64,000 nucleotides of DNA from Yersinia intermedia (GTDB taxonomy: Bacteria; Pseudomonadota; Gammaproteobacteria; Enterobacterales; Enterobacteriaceae), in assembly GCF_900635455.1 (NCBI RefSeq), contig NZ_LR134116.1, positions 2,790,001 to 2,854,000 on the forward strand, read 5' to 3'. This document shows positions 12,036 through 19,319 of the stretch, one piece after another. Numbering within the stretch: the stretch's first letter is position 1; each line of letters opens with the position of its first letter. The notes beneath the pieces are model-generated. The model made no database searches. It was not told the origin of the DNA and worked only from the letters and a program-made list of their open reading frames with translations. Position numbers and translations under genes: made by a program.

Positions 12036-12118
12036 AATCTGTGCCTCCAGACTCACTTTATTTATAATAAAGAGTTATGCTTTCTACCATTAGATAGATA
12101 TCAAGAAACGGATAGTTG

Positions 12119-13024
12119 ATGAGCAGTGGAACCCTAAGTCAAGCGTCAGAGTCATTGATTCTAACGCTCCCCAATAGCCATTGGGATCAGTGTGAAACAG
12201 AAGGAGCCAGCGCTGTTGAGGCTCTGGAACAAGGTAAAGTGCTATTTTTACCTCATCTGGCTTTTGAACTAAGCGAGCAGGAAAAACAACTGCTGAACCC
12301 TGCTTTAGTTGATGTTAAGCGTAAAAATATCAGTTTCAAGCCGCTGGAAGGCACGTTAACCGGAGTCACTGATGAGAGCAAAGTTGCCTTAACCCGTCAG
12401 TTACTTGAACGCTACTACCAAAGTTGCCTAAGTTTAGTTACTCAATTACTGCCAGAATATAAATCTGCCCTGCGCAACCCAACTAACAGCTTACGTTTAC
12501 ACCCAGTTACTGCCTGGCGCGATAATACATCGTGGCGTAAAGACGATAGCCGCCTCCATATTGATGCTTTCCCTTCGCGCCCTAATTATGGTGAACGTAT
12601 CATCCGTATATTCACCAATATCAACCCTCACGGCGAACCTCGGTCATGGCGTGTAGGTGAAGATTTTACCCAACTGGCCAGCCGCTATTTATCACAACTG
12701 GGTCGCTATTCGCCTATCAGTAGTTGGCTGCAAAATAAAGTAGGTATCACTAAACGCCGCCGTAGCCATTACGACTATCTGATGCTTCAGCTACACGACA
12801 AGATGAAGTCCGATTTGGATTATCAAAAAAATGGCCTGCAACAAGCCATTGACTTCCCATCAGGTAGCAGTTGGATCTGTTTTTCAGATCAAACCCCACA
12901 CGCCGCAATGGGCGGGCAATATATGTTAGAACAAACGTTCCTGCTACCTGTTACTGGCATGAAATACCCAGAGCAATCCCCGCTAAAAATACTGGAATCA
13001 TTGATGCACAAGTCGCTAATATAA
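12119..13024 (+). CDS. kdoO: Kdo 3-hydroxylase (Fe(II)/2-oxoglutarate dioxygenase)
   Basis: A 301-aa protein of the family that hydroxylates position 3 of the outer Kdo sugar of lipopolysaccharide to Ko. This activity is established for the Yersinia pestis and Burkholderia enzymes. The iron-binding facial triad is visible as H-x-D in LHIDAFPSRP (about 147-149) and a distal His in DQTPHAAM (about 261), followed by a candidate 2-oxoglutarate Arg region. No signal peptide, consistent with a cytoplasmic-face enzyme. The ATG is preferred over a TTG one codon upstream. A GC-rich hairpin (CCCGCC/GGCGGG, 13038-13055) follows but lacks a T-run. Confidence 0.9.
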   Translation: MSSGTLSQASESLILTLPNSHWDQCETEGASAVEALEQGKVLFLPHLAFELSEQEKQLLNPALVDVKRKNISFKPLEGTLTGVTDESKVALTRQLLERYYQSCLSLVTQLLPEYKSALRNPTNSLRLHPVTAWRDNTSWRKDDSRLHIDAFPSRPNYGERIIRIFTNINPHGEPRSWRVGEDFTQLASRYLSQLGRYSPISSWLQNKVGITKRRRSHYDYLMLQLHDKMKSDLDYQKNGLQQAIDFPSGSSWICFSDQTPHAAMGGQYMLEQTFLLPVTGMKYPEQSPLKILESLMHKSLI

Positions 13025-13055
13025 TTCATGTTGCTAACCCGCCAAGATGGCGGGC

Positions 13056-13360
13056 TATATATTAAATGCCTGCTGACCAAACCTCACTGGTTATATCGCA
13101 AGTGAATTAGCAAAAAAATCATTCTGAAGCTTGATCCTCGATAAAAAATAAATATAATCTCCCACGTTATGTAAGCCAACTCCACCATACGTTGACTTGA
13201 GGTAAATAAAATCACCTCATCGTACGCAATCGATACAGGGTATATTATTGCTCTGTTTTCGCTAATTATAGGCATATATCTTAGATGTCGGTTTTATTAT
13301 ATAGATTATTACCGCATCCTATAATCATGGAATCTGATCAGATGGCGATTGGAGGTTAAT
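13056..13360. other. AT-rich gap after kdoO
   Basis: About 300 nt with no supported gene or RNA. Only a GGAGG ribosome site at 13351-13355, belonging to the following small gene, is clear. Confidence 0.5.
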
Positions 13361-13561
13361 ATGGTTAAGGTCTATGATAGAAACAGAAACCAAATCATCC
13401 CAGGCAAACGTGTCATGGTCGCACAAACTGGGGAAATTGACGTAGCAAAAGCGATCCATGCCGACGGGCTATCCCCAGTGCAGGCCGAACGGGAAAGAGT
13501 GGTTGAATTGCAGCATACAGGTGAGCGTTACGTGCCTTTCGATTTAGTCCGACTAGGCTAA
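13361..13561 (+). CDS. 66-aa protein of unknown function
   Basis: A compact basic/acidic protein starting MVKVYDRNRN, with no membrane segment or signal peptide. The start is decided by a perfect GGAGG 5 nt upstream; the start four codons earlier would place the SD inside the gene. Residues 25-60 look amphipathic and charge-rich (QAERERVVEL). I do not recognise a family. Codon use resembles its neighbours, and the strong SD argues that it is expressed. Confidence 0.7.
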   Translation: MVKVYDRNRNQIIPGKRVMVAQTGEIDVAKAIHADGLSPVQAERERVVELQHTGERYVPFDLVRLG

Positions 13562-13652
13562 TAGTGCTGCGTGTATATAACCAATAGATTTAAACATGCA
13601 GTTTGCTTGCCGAGAAATGAGATAATTCTGTATTAGCAGTGGCTACTAATAC

Positions 13653-13689
13653 GCCGGGGAAGCCTATATTAAAACGGTTACCCCGGCCT
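13653..13689. repeat. GC-rich inverted repeat
   Basis: GCCGGGG and GCC on the left pair with GGTTACCCCGGC on the right, giving an interrupted stem of about 10 bp without a T-run. It lies between the convergent small gene and appA and may act as an RNA end-stabilising hairpin. Confidence 0.35.
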
Positions 13690-13731
13690 TACCATCTATA
13701 TAATTACGGTATTTGATGGCTCGACTATAAT

Positions 13732-13767
13732 AACCATAAAAACCATAAAAACCATAAAAACCATAAC
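13732..13767. repeat. 9-bp tandem repeat (VNTR-like)
   Basis: Four consecutive copies of AACCATAAA, the last ending in AAC. Such short arrays in Yersinia change copy number and are used in strain typing. It lies in the 3' intergenic region of appA, so no coding effect is expected. Confidence 0.85.
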
Positions 13768-13860
13768 AACTGGGAGTGAAATCCTAATTAACACGTATTA
13801 CGATTAACTCCAGTAATATATCCGGCTGACATTAATCACTGCCAACCGGACAAGCGCTAT

Positions 13861-15186
13861 TTAAATATGGCAAGCAGGTTCAATCGCCTGAGCCACTTTC
13901 TTTTGGAAGGTATCAAGCTGACAAAGTTTGTCATCACCACTATTTTCACAACCGTCTATTGCAACAGGGACCCTACCAGCCGGATTGTTTTTCAGGTCTA
14001 GTTTCTCAGCATTTCGTAACTGGCCCATTGTTTGATAGAACATTTTCACCGCGATATAACGTTGATGATTATCTGGGTTTTGCCATAGTTCGAAGACCAA
14101 TCCGCCCCCAGGAGGGGTATTATCGGGCTGCTGTGGTAATTGCCAGTTAGCCCCCAACATTCCAGCAATATTGGCGATGTTTGTATCATGTCCCCCTAGG
14201 AACAGAATTTTGGTTTGGGGTGATAATGGCAATGTTTGCCCCTGAGCATCACGCTGAAGGACAAGGGCAGTCTCGATCTGTTGCAGCAACGGTGTGCCCT
14301 TATGACGAGCGATATAAGGTGTTTTTGCCATTAAATCAAATTGCGCATTGTGCAACGATAATAACGAGATCCAATTATCTTCTCCCGTTAACCGATGCCA
14401 GGCAACATCAGGCATCGCTTGCGAATTTTGTAGCAAAAAGATCTCACCTAAGGTTGATGATAGCGCCAATGGTCCACTGAGCGAAACTTTTGTCCCCGGC
14501 TTGTTCACCGTGATCTTATTCGCTACAAAGTTGGCAAAATCACATACTTTTCCTTGCTGTTGCAGTGATTTACAGTAAGGAGATGCCGCAAAATTCAGAA
14601 TCTCACCCATCTGGGCAAAGGGCTTAGCATAGCGTTTGCTCAGTTCACTTAATGGCGCACCAAGTCGCTCTTCAACAGCCTTATGGGTTTGTGTCGAATC
14701 TAACTTACACACCCCCGCGTCGACGGGGTGAAACAGCGGATCCACTTTTTTTAAATCAGCCTGATAATGTACTTTCAGTCCACACCCCGGTGCTATTCCA
14801 TCAAGGAATGCCTGTCCCGTTAAACGCGTTCGTTGATCAACATCGGCCTGCGCATAAATAACCGCGTCAGTTGGGCACCCTGCTGCGAGTAACCCTTGGC
14901 TACGGTAGTAATCACCATAGAATCCGCCCATCAATGTCACTAATTGTGCACCTCGGGGGGTTAAGTATCCTGCGGCGACCGGCCATTGCGGCCACTTGTC
15001 AGGGGTAACATCATTCATTAACTGTGTTTGTTTGGTTGGCGAGCGAACACCATGGCGGCTCAAAATAACCACTCGCTCCAATGTATAGCCCGTGGGTTGT
15101 ATGGCAACCGGCGCGGCACTAATCGCATAACTACTGAGTATCAAGGTCAGTGCGGATAATCGCAGACTATCTACTGTTATTGTCAT
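13861..15186 (-). CDS. appA: periplasmic histidine acid phosphatase / phytase
   Basis: A 441-aa protein with a signal peptide (hydrophobic segment ending near SAAPVA, residue 25). It carries the histidine acid phosphatase signature RHGVRSPTK (nucleophile His about 45) and the proton-donor motif HDTN (about 335), as in E. coli AppA, with eight or more Cys for disulfides. Expected role: release of phosphate from phytate and other phosphomonoesters in the periplasm at acid pH. The similarity to AppA, including TPPGGGLVFE, is much greater than to glucose-1-phosphatase. Stand-alone; its promoter would be in 15187-15400. Confidence 0.92.
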   Translation of the reverse strand: MTITVDSLRLSALTLILSSYAISAAPVAIQPTGYTLERVVILSRHGVRSPTKQTQLMNDVTPDKWPQWPVAAGYLTPRGAQLVTLMGGFYGDYYRSQGLLAAGCPTDAVIYAQADVDQRTRLTGQAFLDGIAPGCGLKVHYQADLKKVDPLFHPVDAGVCKLDSTQTHKAVEERLGAPLSELSKRYAKPFAQMGEILNFAASPYCKSLQQQGKVCDFANFVANKITVNKPGTKVSLSGPLALSSTLGEIFLLQNSQAMPDVAWHRLTGEDNWISLLSLHNAQFDLMAKTPYIARHKGTPLLQQIETALVLQRDAQGQTLPLSPQTKILFLGGHDTNIANIAGMLGANWQLPQQPDNTPPGGGLVFELWQNPDNHQRYIAVKMFYQTMGQLRNAEKLDLKNNPAGRVPVAIDGCENSGDDKLCQLDTFQKKVAQAIEPACHI

Positions 15187-15540
15187 AATTTTATATCCTT
15201 ATTAAAACTACGAATATTTTTACCTCAACGAGTATGGTCGACGATCGCTGACCTCACAATGTGTGAAAACAATAAACAATAGGAGTGGTAATTGGTGCTA
15301 TTGAGCAAAAAAACATGTCAATTGGCGCTAAACTTGATTCGGTTCTCAGTGTTAGAACGGTAATTAGCCGATGATGTCATTAGCGATATTTATATTGAAA
15401 GGAGGTAGGGTAAAAACCCGTTTTATCATTCCGGCCATTGTCCGAAAAGCATTTAGCGCATAAAAGCATTTGGCGCATTAGGATTGGAGAATATAGCCCG
15501 TAATCCGGTAGCTATACATACAAATCATAAGGAGTCTGAC
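15187..15540. promoter_or_regulatory. divergent appA / glgC upstream region
   Basis: About 350 nt. It contains an unused AGGAGG (15402-15407) followed by a small GGGT-AAAA-ACCC hairpin, then the 17-bp tandem repeat listed separately and the AAGGAG ribosome site of glgC. No promoter is unambiguous. Confidence 0.4.
15445..15478. repeat. 17-bp tandem direct repeat upstream of glgC
   Basis: AAAAGCATTTAGCGCAT is followed immediately by AAAAGCATTTGGCGCAT (one mismatch). It sits 63-96 nt upstream of the glgC start, where a transcription factor or the promoter would act. Confidence 0.6.
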
Positions 15541-16818
15541 ATGCGGAAAACAGGCGATATCGACAGAGTCATGTCGGCAAGACAACTGCCAAACAAAGCC
15601 GTAGCACTGATTCTTGCAGGAGGTCGTGGTTCACGCCTTAAAGATCTTACGTCCGTTCGGGCGAAACCCGCAGTTCACTTTGGCGGGAAATACCGCATTA
15701 TCGACTTCGCGCTCTCTAACTGCCTCAACTCGGGTATTCGTCGAATTGGCGTGATAACACAGTATCAATCACATACTTTGGTGCAGCATATCCAGCATGG
15801 CTGGTCATTTCTCAGCGAAGAGATGAATGAGTTTGTTGATTTGTTACCGGCACAACAGCGCCAAGGACAGGAACACTGGTATACCGGTACCGCTGATGCC
15901 GTCTTCCAGAATCTGGATATTATCCGCCGCTATCGTTCTGAATATGTGGTGATCCTCGCGGGGGACCATATATATAAAATGGACTATTCACGCATGCTGT
16001 TGGATCACGTGGAAAGCGGAGCAGCCTGTACCGTGGCGTGTATTGAAGTCCCGAAAGAGGAAGCAAAGGCCTTCGGTGTAATGGAAGTGTCTGAAGATCT
16101 ACAAGTGAAAATGTTTTGGGAGAAACCGGAAGATCCACCGACATTACCCGGTCACCCCGATCGCAGCCTTGCCAGTATGGGAATTTATGTGTTCAACGCT
16201 GAGTTCCTGTTCAAGTTACTCGAGAGCGATCATGCTGATGAACACAGTAGTCATGATTTTGGCAAAGATATTCTGCCGAAAATCACTGAACAAGGCCATG
16301 TCTGGGCGCATCCGTTCTCACTGTCTTGTGTCTCTACGTCACCCGATGCGCCTGACTATTGGCGCGATGTAGGCACATTGGATGCCTATTGGCAGGCCAA
16401 CCTCGATCAAGCGGCTATCACGCCAGAGCTGGATATGTATGACGCCCATTGGCCAATACGTACCTATGCCGAACCTTTACCCCCAGCGAAATTTGTTCAG
16501 GACCGCTCAGGCAGTCACGGAATGACCATGAACACACTCGTTTCTGGCGGCTGTTTTATTTCCGGCTCAGTGGTAGTCAACTCCGTGCTATTTTCTCGGG
16601 TACGGGTCAACTCCTTCTGTAATATTGACTCTTGCGTATTGCTACCTGATGTCAATGTCGGCCGCTCTTGTCGTCTGCACCGTTGTGTAGTTGATCGTGC
16701 AAGTACTATCCCCGAGGGAATGGTGATTGGCGAGAATGCAGATGAAGATGCCCGCCGTTTCTATCGTTCAGAGAGCGGCATTGTATTAGTCACCCGTGAG
16801 ATGCTGGCAAAGCTATAA
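15541..16818 (+). CDS. glgC: glucose-1-phosphate adenylyltransferase
   Basis: A 425-aa ADP-glucose pyrophosphorylase, the committing step of bacterial glycogen synthesis (ATP + glucose-1-phosphate). It shows the nucleotide-binding [12 protein letters not shown], the catalytic-region GDHIYKMDY and the substrate-region RYRSEYVV, plus a left-handed beta-helix C-terminus ([20 protein letters not shown]). It is close to E. coli GlgC throughout. The start has a strong AAGGAG; an in-frame start 57 nt upstream has none. No other glg gene is adjacent: glycogen genes normally form glgBXCAP, so this is a displaced or second copy. Confidence 0.93.
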   Translation: MRKTGDIDRVMSARQLPNKAVALILAGGRGSRLKDLTSVRAKPAVHFGGKYRIIDFALSNCLNSGIRRIGVITQYQSHTLVQHIQHGWSFLSEEMNEFVDLLPAQQRQGQEHWYTGTADAVFQNLDIIRRYRSEYVVILAGDHIYKMDYSRMLLDHVESGAACTVACIEVPKEEAKAFGVMEVSEDLQVKMFWEKPEDPPTLPGHPDRSLASMGIYVFNAEFLFKLLESDHADEHSSHDFGKDILPKITEQGHVWAHPFSLSCVSTSPDAPDYWRDVGTLDAYWQANLDQAAITPELDMYDAHWPIRTYAEPLPPAKFVQDRSGSHGMTMNTLVSGGCFISGSVVVNSVLFSRVRVNSFCNIDSCVLLPDVNVGRSCRLHRCVVDRASTIPEGMVIGENADEDARRFYRSESGIVLVTREMLAKL

Positions 16819-16893
16819 GGACAGAAGTGGCCTGACATGGACAAGTGAGCAATAATTTATATAATCAGGCCAAACAAATCAAAAGGTCTGATT

Positions 16894-16986
16894 ATGTCAT
16901 TTACTGAATGGGTCATATTGGGTGTGGTTATTGGTTGTGCTGTTGGCGCTTTACTGAAGATTTTTGGTAAGAAGAAAGACCGCTAA
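16894..16986 (+). CDS. 30-aa single-span membrane protein
   Basis: MSFTEWVILGVVIGCAVGAL followed by LKIFGKKKDR: one hydrophobic helix (about residues 6-22) with a basic tail, preceded by AAGG at 8 nt. It follows glgC by 75 nt and precedes an ERIC-like element and a terminator, so it may share the glgC transcript. It looks like the small inner-membrane proteins of enterobacteria, but I cannot assign a name. Confidence 0.6.
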   Translation: MSFTEWVILGVVIGCAVGALLKIFGKKKDR

Positions 16987-17004
16987 CCTTTTCAGTTGTC
17001 AGAA

Positions 17005-17112
17005 TATACCCTAAATAATTCAAGTTACAGCGGCCTCAACGTGGTGAGGCCCACAGATGGGCCGAGTAGTGAGCGCAGCCAACACACATGCAGCTTGAAG
17101 TATTACGGGTAT
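17005..17112. repeat. ERIC-like palindromic repeat
   Basis: A 108-bp element whose ends are inverted (ATACCCTAAATAATTCAAGT and the complement of ACTTGAAGTATTACGGGTAT) around a GC-rich centre with its own short stems (GGCCTC/GAGGCC, GGCCC/GGGCC). The outer arms match the ERIC family as I remember it in Yersinia. Non-autonomous; it can form a long RNA hairpin when transcribed. Confidence 0.7.
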
Positions 17113-17121
17113 TGATAGAGT

Positions 17122-17151
17122 AAGACGGCGCATCACTGTGCCGTCTTTTTT
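17122..17151 (+). terminator. rho-independent terminator
   Basis: AAGACGGC / GCCGTCTT stem with a 10-nt loop and six T residues. It would end the glgC / small membrane protein transcript after the ERIC-like element. Confidence 0.85.
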
Positions 17152-17173
17152 GTGACTGCAATCTTATCATCTA

Positions 17174-17322
17174 TCAGAAGGTGTAACGTAACCCTAAGCG
17201 GAAACGATATTGCTCACTGTTGTATTCATACCAACGTTCCGGCCATAAATGAAATAACAGCGGCGCGGTATCGATAAGCAAATACCGCCGTGAGGGCAAA
17301 CCGCATGCTACAACCAGCTTAG
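17174..17322 (-). pseudogene. outer-membrane beta-barrel C-terminal fragment
   Basis: An open frame continues on the minus strand beyond the second chaperone gene and ends ...NSEQYRFRLGLRYTF-stop. Alternating residues and a terminal Phe are the hallmark of the last strand of an outer-membrane barrel recognised by BamA. It has no start or signal peptide of its own and its 5' end runs into the chaperone stop codon, so I read it as the remnant of a porin-like gene. The protein family is not identifiable from about 45 residues. Confidence 0.4.
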
Positions 17323-18141
17323 CTATTGTAATGACTGTTGGCCTTCAATTGTTGAGCCAAAATCATCGATAATTGAGAAGAATACCGTCATATTCTTTGC
17401 AGGGACTTGGTTACCAACCAGCACGCCATCAGTGCTACTTTTCGGTGCGACCATATCGTCATTCCCCAACTTAACCGTGGTTCTCGTGGCACTTTTACTT
17501 TGCGCAATCTCCAGAGTCTGGAAGGTCACATTAAATGGCGTCGGATTGGTTACACGAAAGATCCCTCCACTCCCCTGGGGGATCCATCCGAAAGAGAGTT
17601 GGTTAAGCACACCCTCTGAACTGGCTGGAATACCCGCCGGGCGATAAAACAGTTTGATGCGTGAGCGGAAGGCAATTTGTACTTCATTGTTGGCAGCCTG
17701 ATTGTTGGCAGCCTGCGACGAGGCGCTTTTCGGGGGCACTTCTAATACATTCAACCAAAACATCGATTCGCGATCCGGCGGCAGTTGACTGGCAGTACCG
17801 GTATAGTAAATACGAACAGATTTATTGGTTTGAGGATCAAGACGAAAAATCGGAGTCTCAACGACAAACGGCACCTTTATCTGCTCAATGGATTTATCCA
17901 TTTCAGTAATATTATTATCAACCCACAGTTGCAATAATGCGGGGTGGTTGCCCTTATTGAGGATCTGCACGCTACCTGATTTATCACCCCCAGTAACCAC
18001 CACCCGGGTCAGACCAATAGCAATACCCGCCTGCGCAGTGGTACTGAGCAAGAATGTGGCAAGGGCCATCGCCGCATATACGTTATACCGATGCGTGAAC
18101 CTGTGGATATACGGCATGAGCCTGTAAGATAACGTTTTCAT
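17323..18141 (-). CDS. periplasmic fimbrial chaperone (second of the operon)
   Basis: A 272-aa PapD-like chaperone. An N-terminal membrane/signal segment ends near TAQAG (about residue 39), followed by two immunoglobulin-like domains. The G1 region (RLDPQTNKSVRIYY), the conserved Arg and the ESMFWLNVLEVPP motif are present. Its start overlaps the adhesin gene by 4 nt (ATGA), so the two are translationally coupled, which suggests it serves the tip adhesin. A Q/N/A-rich insertion (SSQAANNQAANNEVQ) lies in the loop before the F1 strand. Confidence 0.92.
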   Translation of the reverse strand: MKTLSYRLMPYIHRFTHRYNVYAAMALATFLLSTTAQAGIAIGLTRVVVTGGDKSGSVQILNKGNHPALLQLWVDNNITEMDKSIEQIKVPFVVETPIFRLDPQTNKSVRIYYTGTASQLPPDRESMFWLNVLEVPPKSASSQAANNQAANNEVQIAFRSRIKLFYRPAGIPASSEGVLNQLSFGWIPQGSGGIFRVTNPTPFNVTFQTLEIAQSKSATRTTVKLGNDDMVAPKSSTDGVLVGNQVPAKNMTVFFSIIDDFGSTIEGQQSLQ

Positions 18142-19319
18142 TTATAAATCAACGTAAAAGTAAATGCGCCTTTGACGGAACCACTTTGCACGGTACTTGC
18201 CGTTTGATAAAGCCCTGCGTTCATGGGCACGGTGTAGCTCTGCGTGCTAGCTGAATTATAGCCGCTCAACGTGTATTCGGTATTCAACACGATCGGTGTA
18301 TTTGTCTGGCTACGCAAAACTAACCCCACGCCTCTGGCGGTGGATCCACTATCCAGCGCTACCACCCCATTTGCCACATTCAGCACATTGGTTGTCGCAC
18401 CAAACGTATAATTAATGCCCGCCAACCCACCGGGGCAATTATTAAAGTTGAGATTAAACAATTTTAACCCTTTGATATCGCCAATCCCGGTAAATTTGTT
18501 GGTAGCGACATCGGGTAAATTGACGATAACATTCGGGGTGGTACAGGTTTGTGTCATTAATTGGATATTCAGGGAATTTGGCGCAAAATCAAATAATCGG
18601 TAGCGGGTTGTTTCAACATAACTACTGGTGCCATTGTTATAGGTACGGTAATCATAGGCATAAGCAGGGTCAAAAGCGGCAGCCCATCCACTGGTTAATG
18701 TCGTGGCAATTTTAACAAACTTGATTTGTAGCTCTACGTTCAAGTTAAAATTAGCCCCATTGTTGTAAGGAATGGGGCCTAACAGCGGTGAAGAATAAAC
18801 CATATTTGCCGCGCTAAAGCCATTCATCGGCTTCCAGTCGCTGCTAAAACCTGCGCCAGTCACGCGAAAACGCAGTGCATACCCTAAGCCCGCTTTACCA
18901 GTATAGGAAAATACACTGTGGCTATTACCATCAATGTTGATGGTTCGATCAATACTGTACGGCGCGTACAGTCCTACCCCAGCCTTAATACTGTCACTCA
19001 TTGAGTCGGGTAATATATGGCACACCCAGCCCCCTGCAGGGAAGCTTATCCATGAGCCAATCGGCGAGCCAACCGCAGTATTGGGTGGAACCCGCAATGT
19101 GGTTGTCGGGCCATAAATATAGTAAGTCCCGCTATAGTCACAATCCATGGCATAGCCCAACGCATTAGCATGATGGCTAATCGCTAAACCACTCATCACC
19201 AGTGACCACAGCAAAAACTGTTTGAGTTGACGGTACCCGCGCCCTGTCGAATCCCTGACGGCACCACACAGTCTATCGATGTAATATTGCGCTATATTTC
19301 GATAAGAACTCATTTGCAT
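18138..19319 (-). CDS. fimbrial tip adhesin / minor subunit
   Basis: A 393-aa secreted protein with a long N-terminal region and signal segment (about residues 30-53, ending HHANA). A lectin-like N-terminal domain is followed by a C-terminal pilin domain (from about 245, with TCTTPNV and a last strand GAFTFTLIYK for donor-strand exchange). The two-domain size fits a tip adhesin. It overlaps the usher gene by 10 nt. The receptor is unknown. Confidence 0.8.
   Translation of the reverse strand: MQMSSYRNIAQYYIDRLCGAVRDSTGRGYRQLKQFLLWSLVMSGLAISHHANALGYAMDCDYSGTYYIYGPTTTLRVPPNTAVGSPIGSWISFPAGGWVCHILPDSMSDSIKAGVGLYAPYSIDRTINIDGNSHSVFSYTGKAGLGYALRFRVTGAGFSSDWKPMNGFSAANMVYSSPLLGPIPYNNGANFNLNVELQIKFVKIATTLTSGWAAAFDPAYAYDYRTYNNGTSSYVETTRYRLFDFAPNSLNIQLMTQTCTTPNVIVNLPDVATNKFTGIGDIKGLKLFNLNFNNCPGGLAGINYTFGATTNVLNVANGVVALDSGSTARGVGLVLRSQTNTPIVLNTEYTLSGYNSASTQSYTVPMNAGLYQTASTVQSGSVKGAFTFTLIYK

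Noticed and set aside
13732..13767. Short regular repeats considered as a CRISPR remnant
   Set aside because: Nine-bp units without spacers, no cas genes in the window; a simple tandem repeat.
14181..14480. 99-codon plus-strand frame inside appA
   Set aside because: Antisense to the phytase gene, with no ribosome site.
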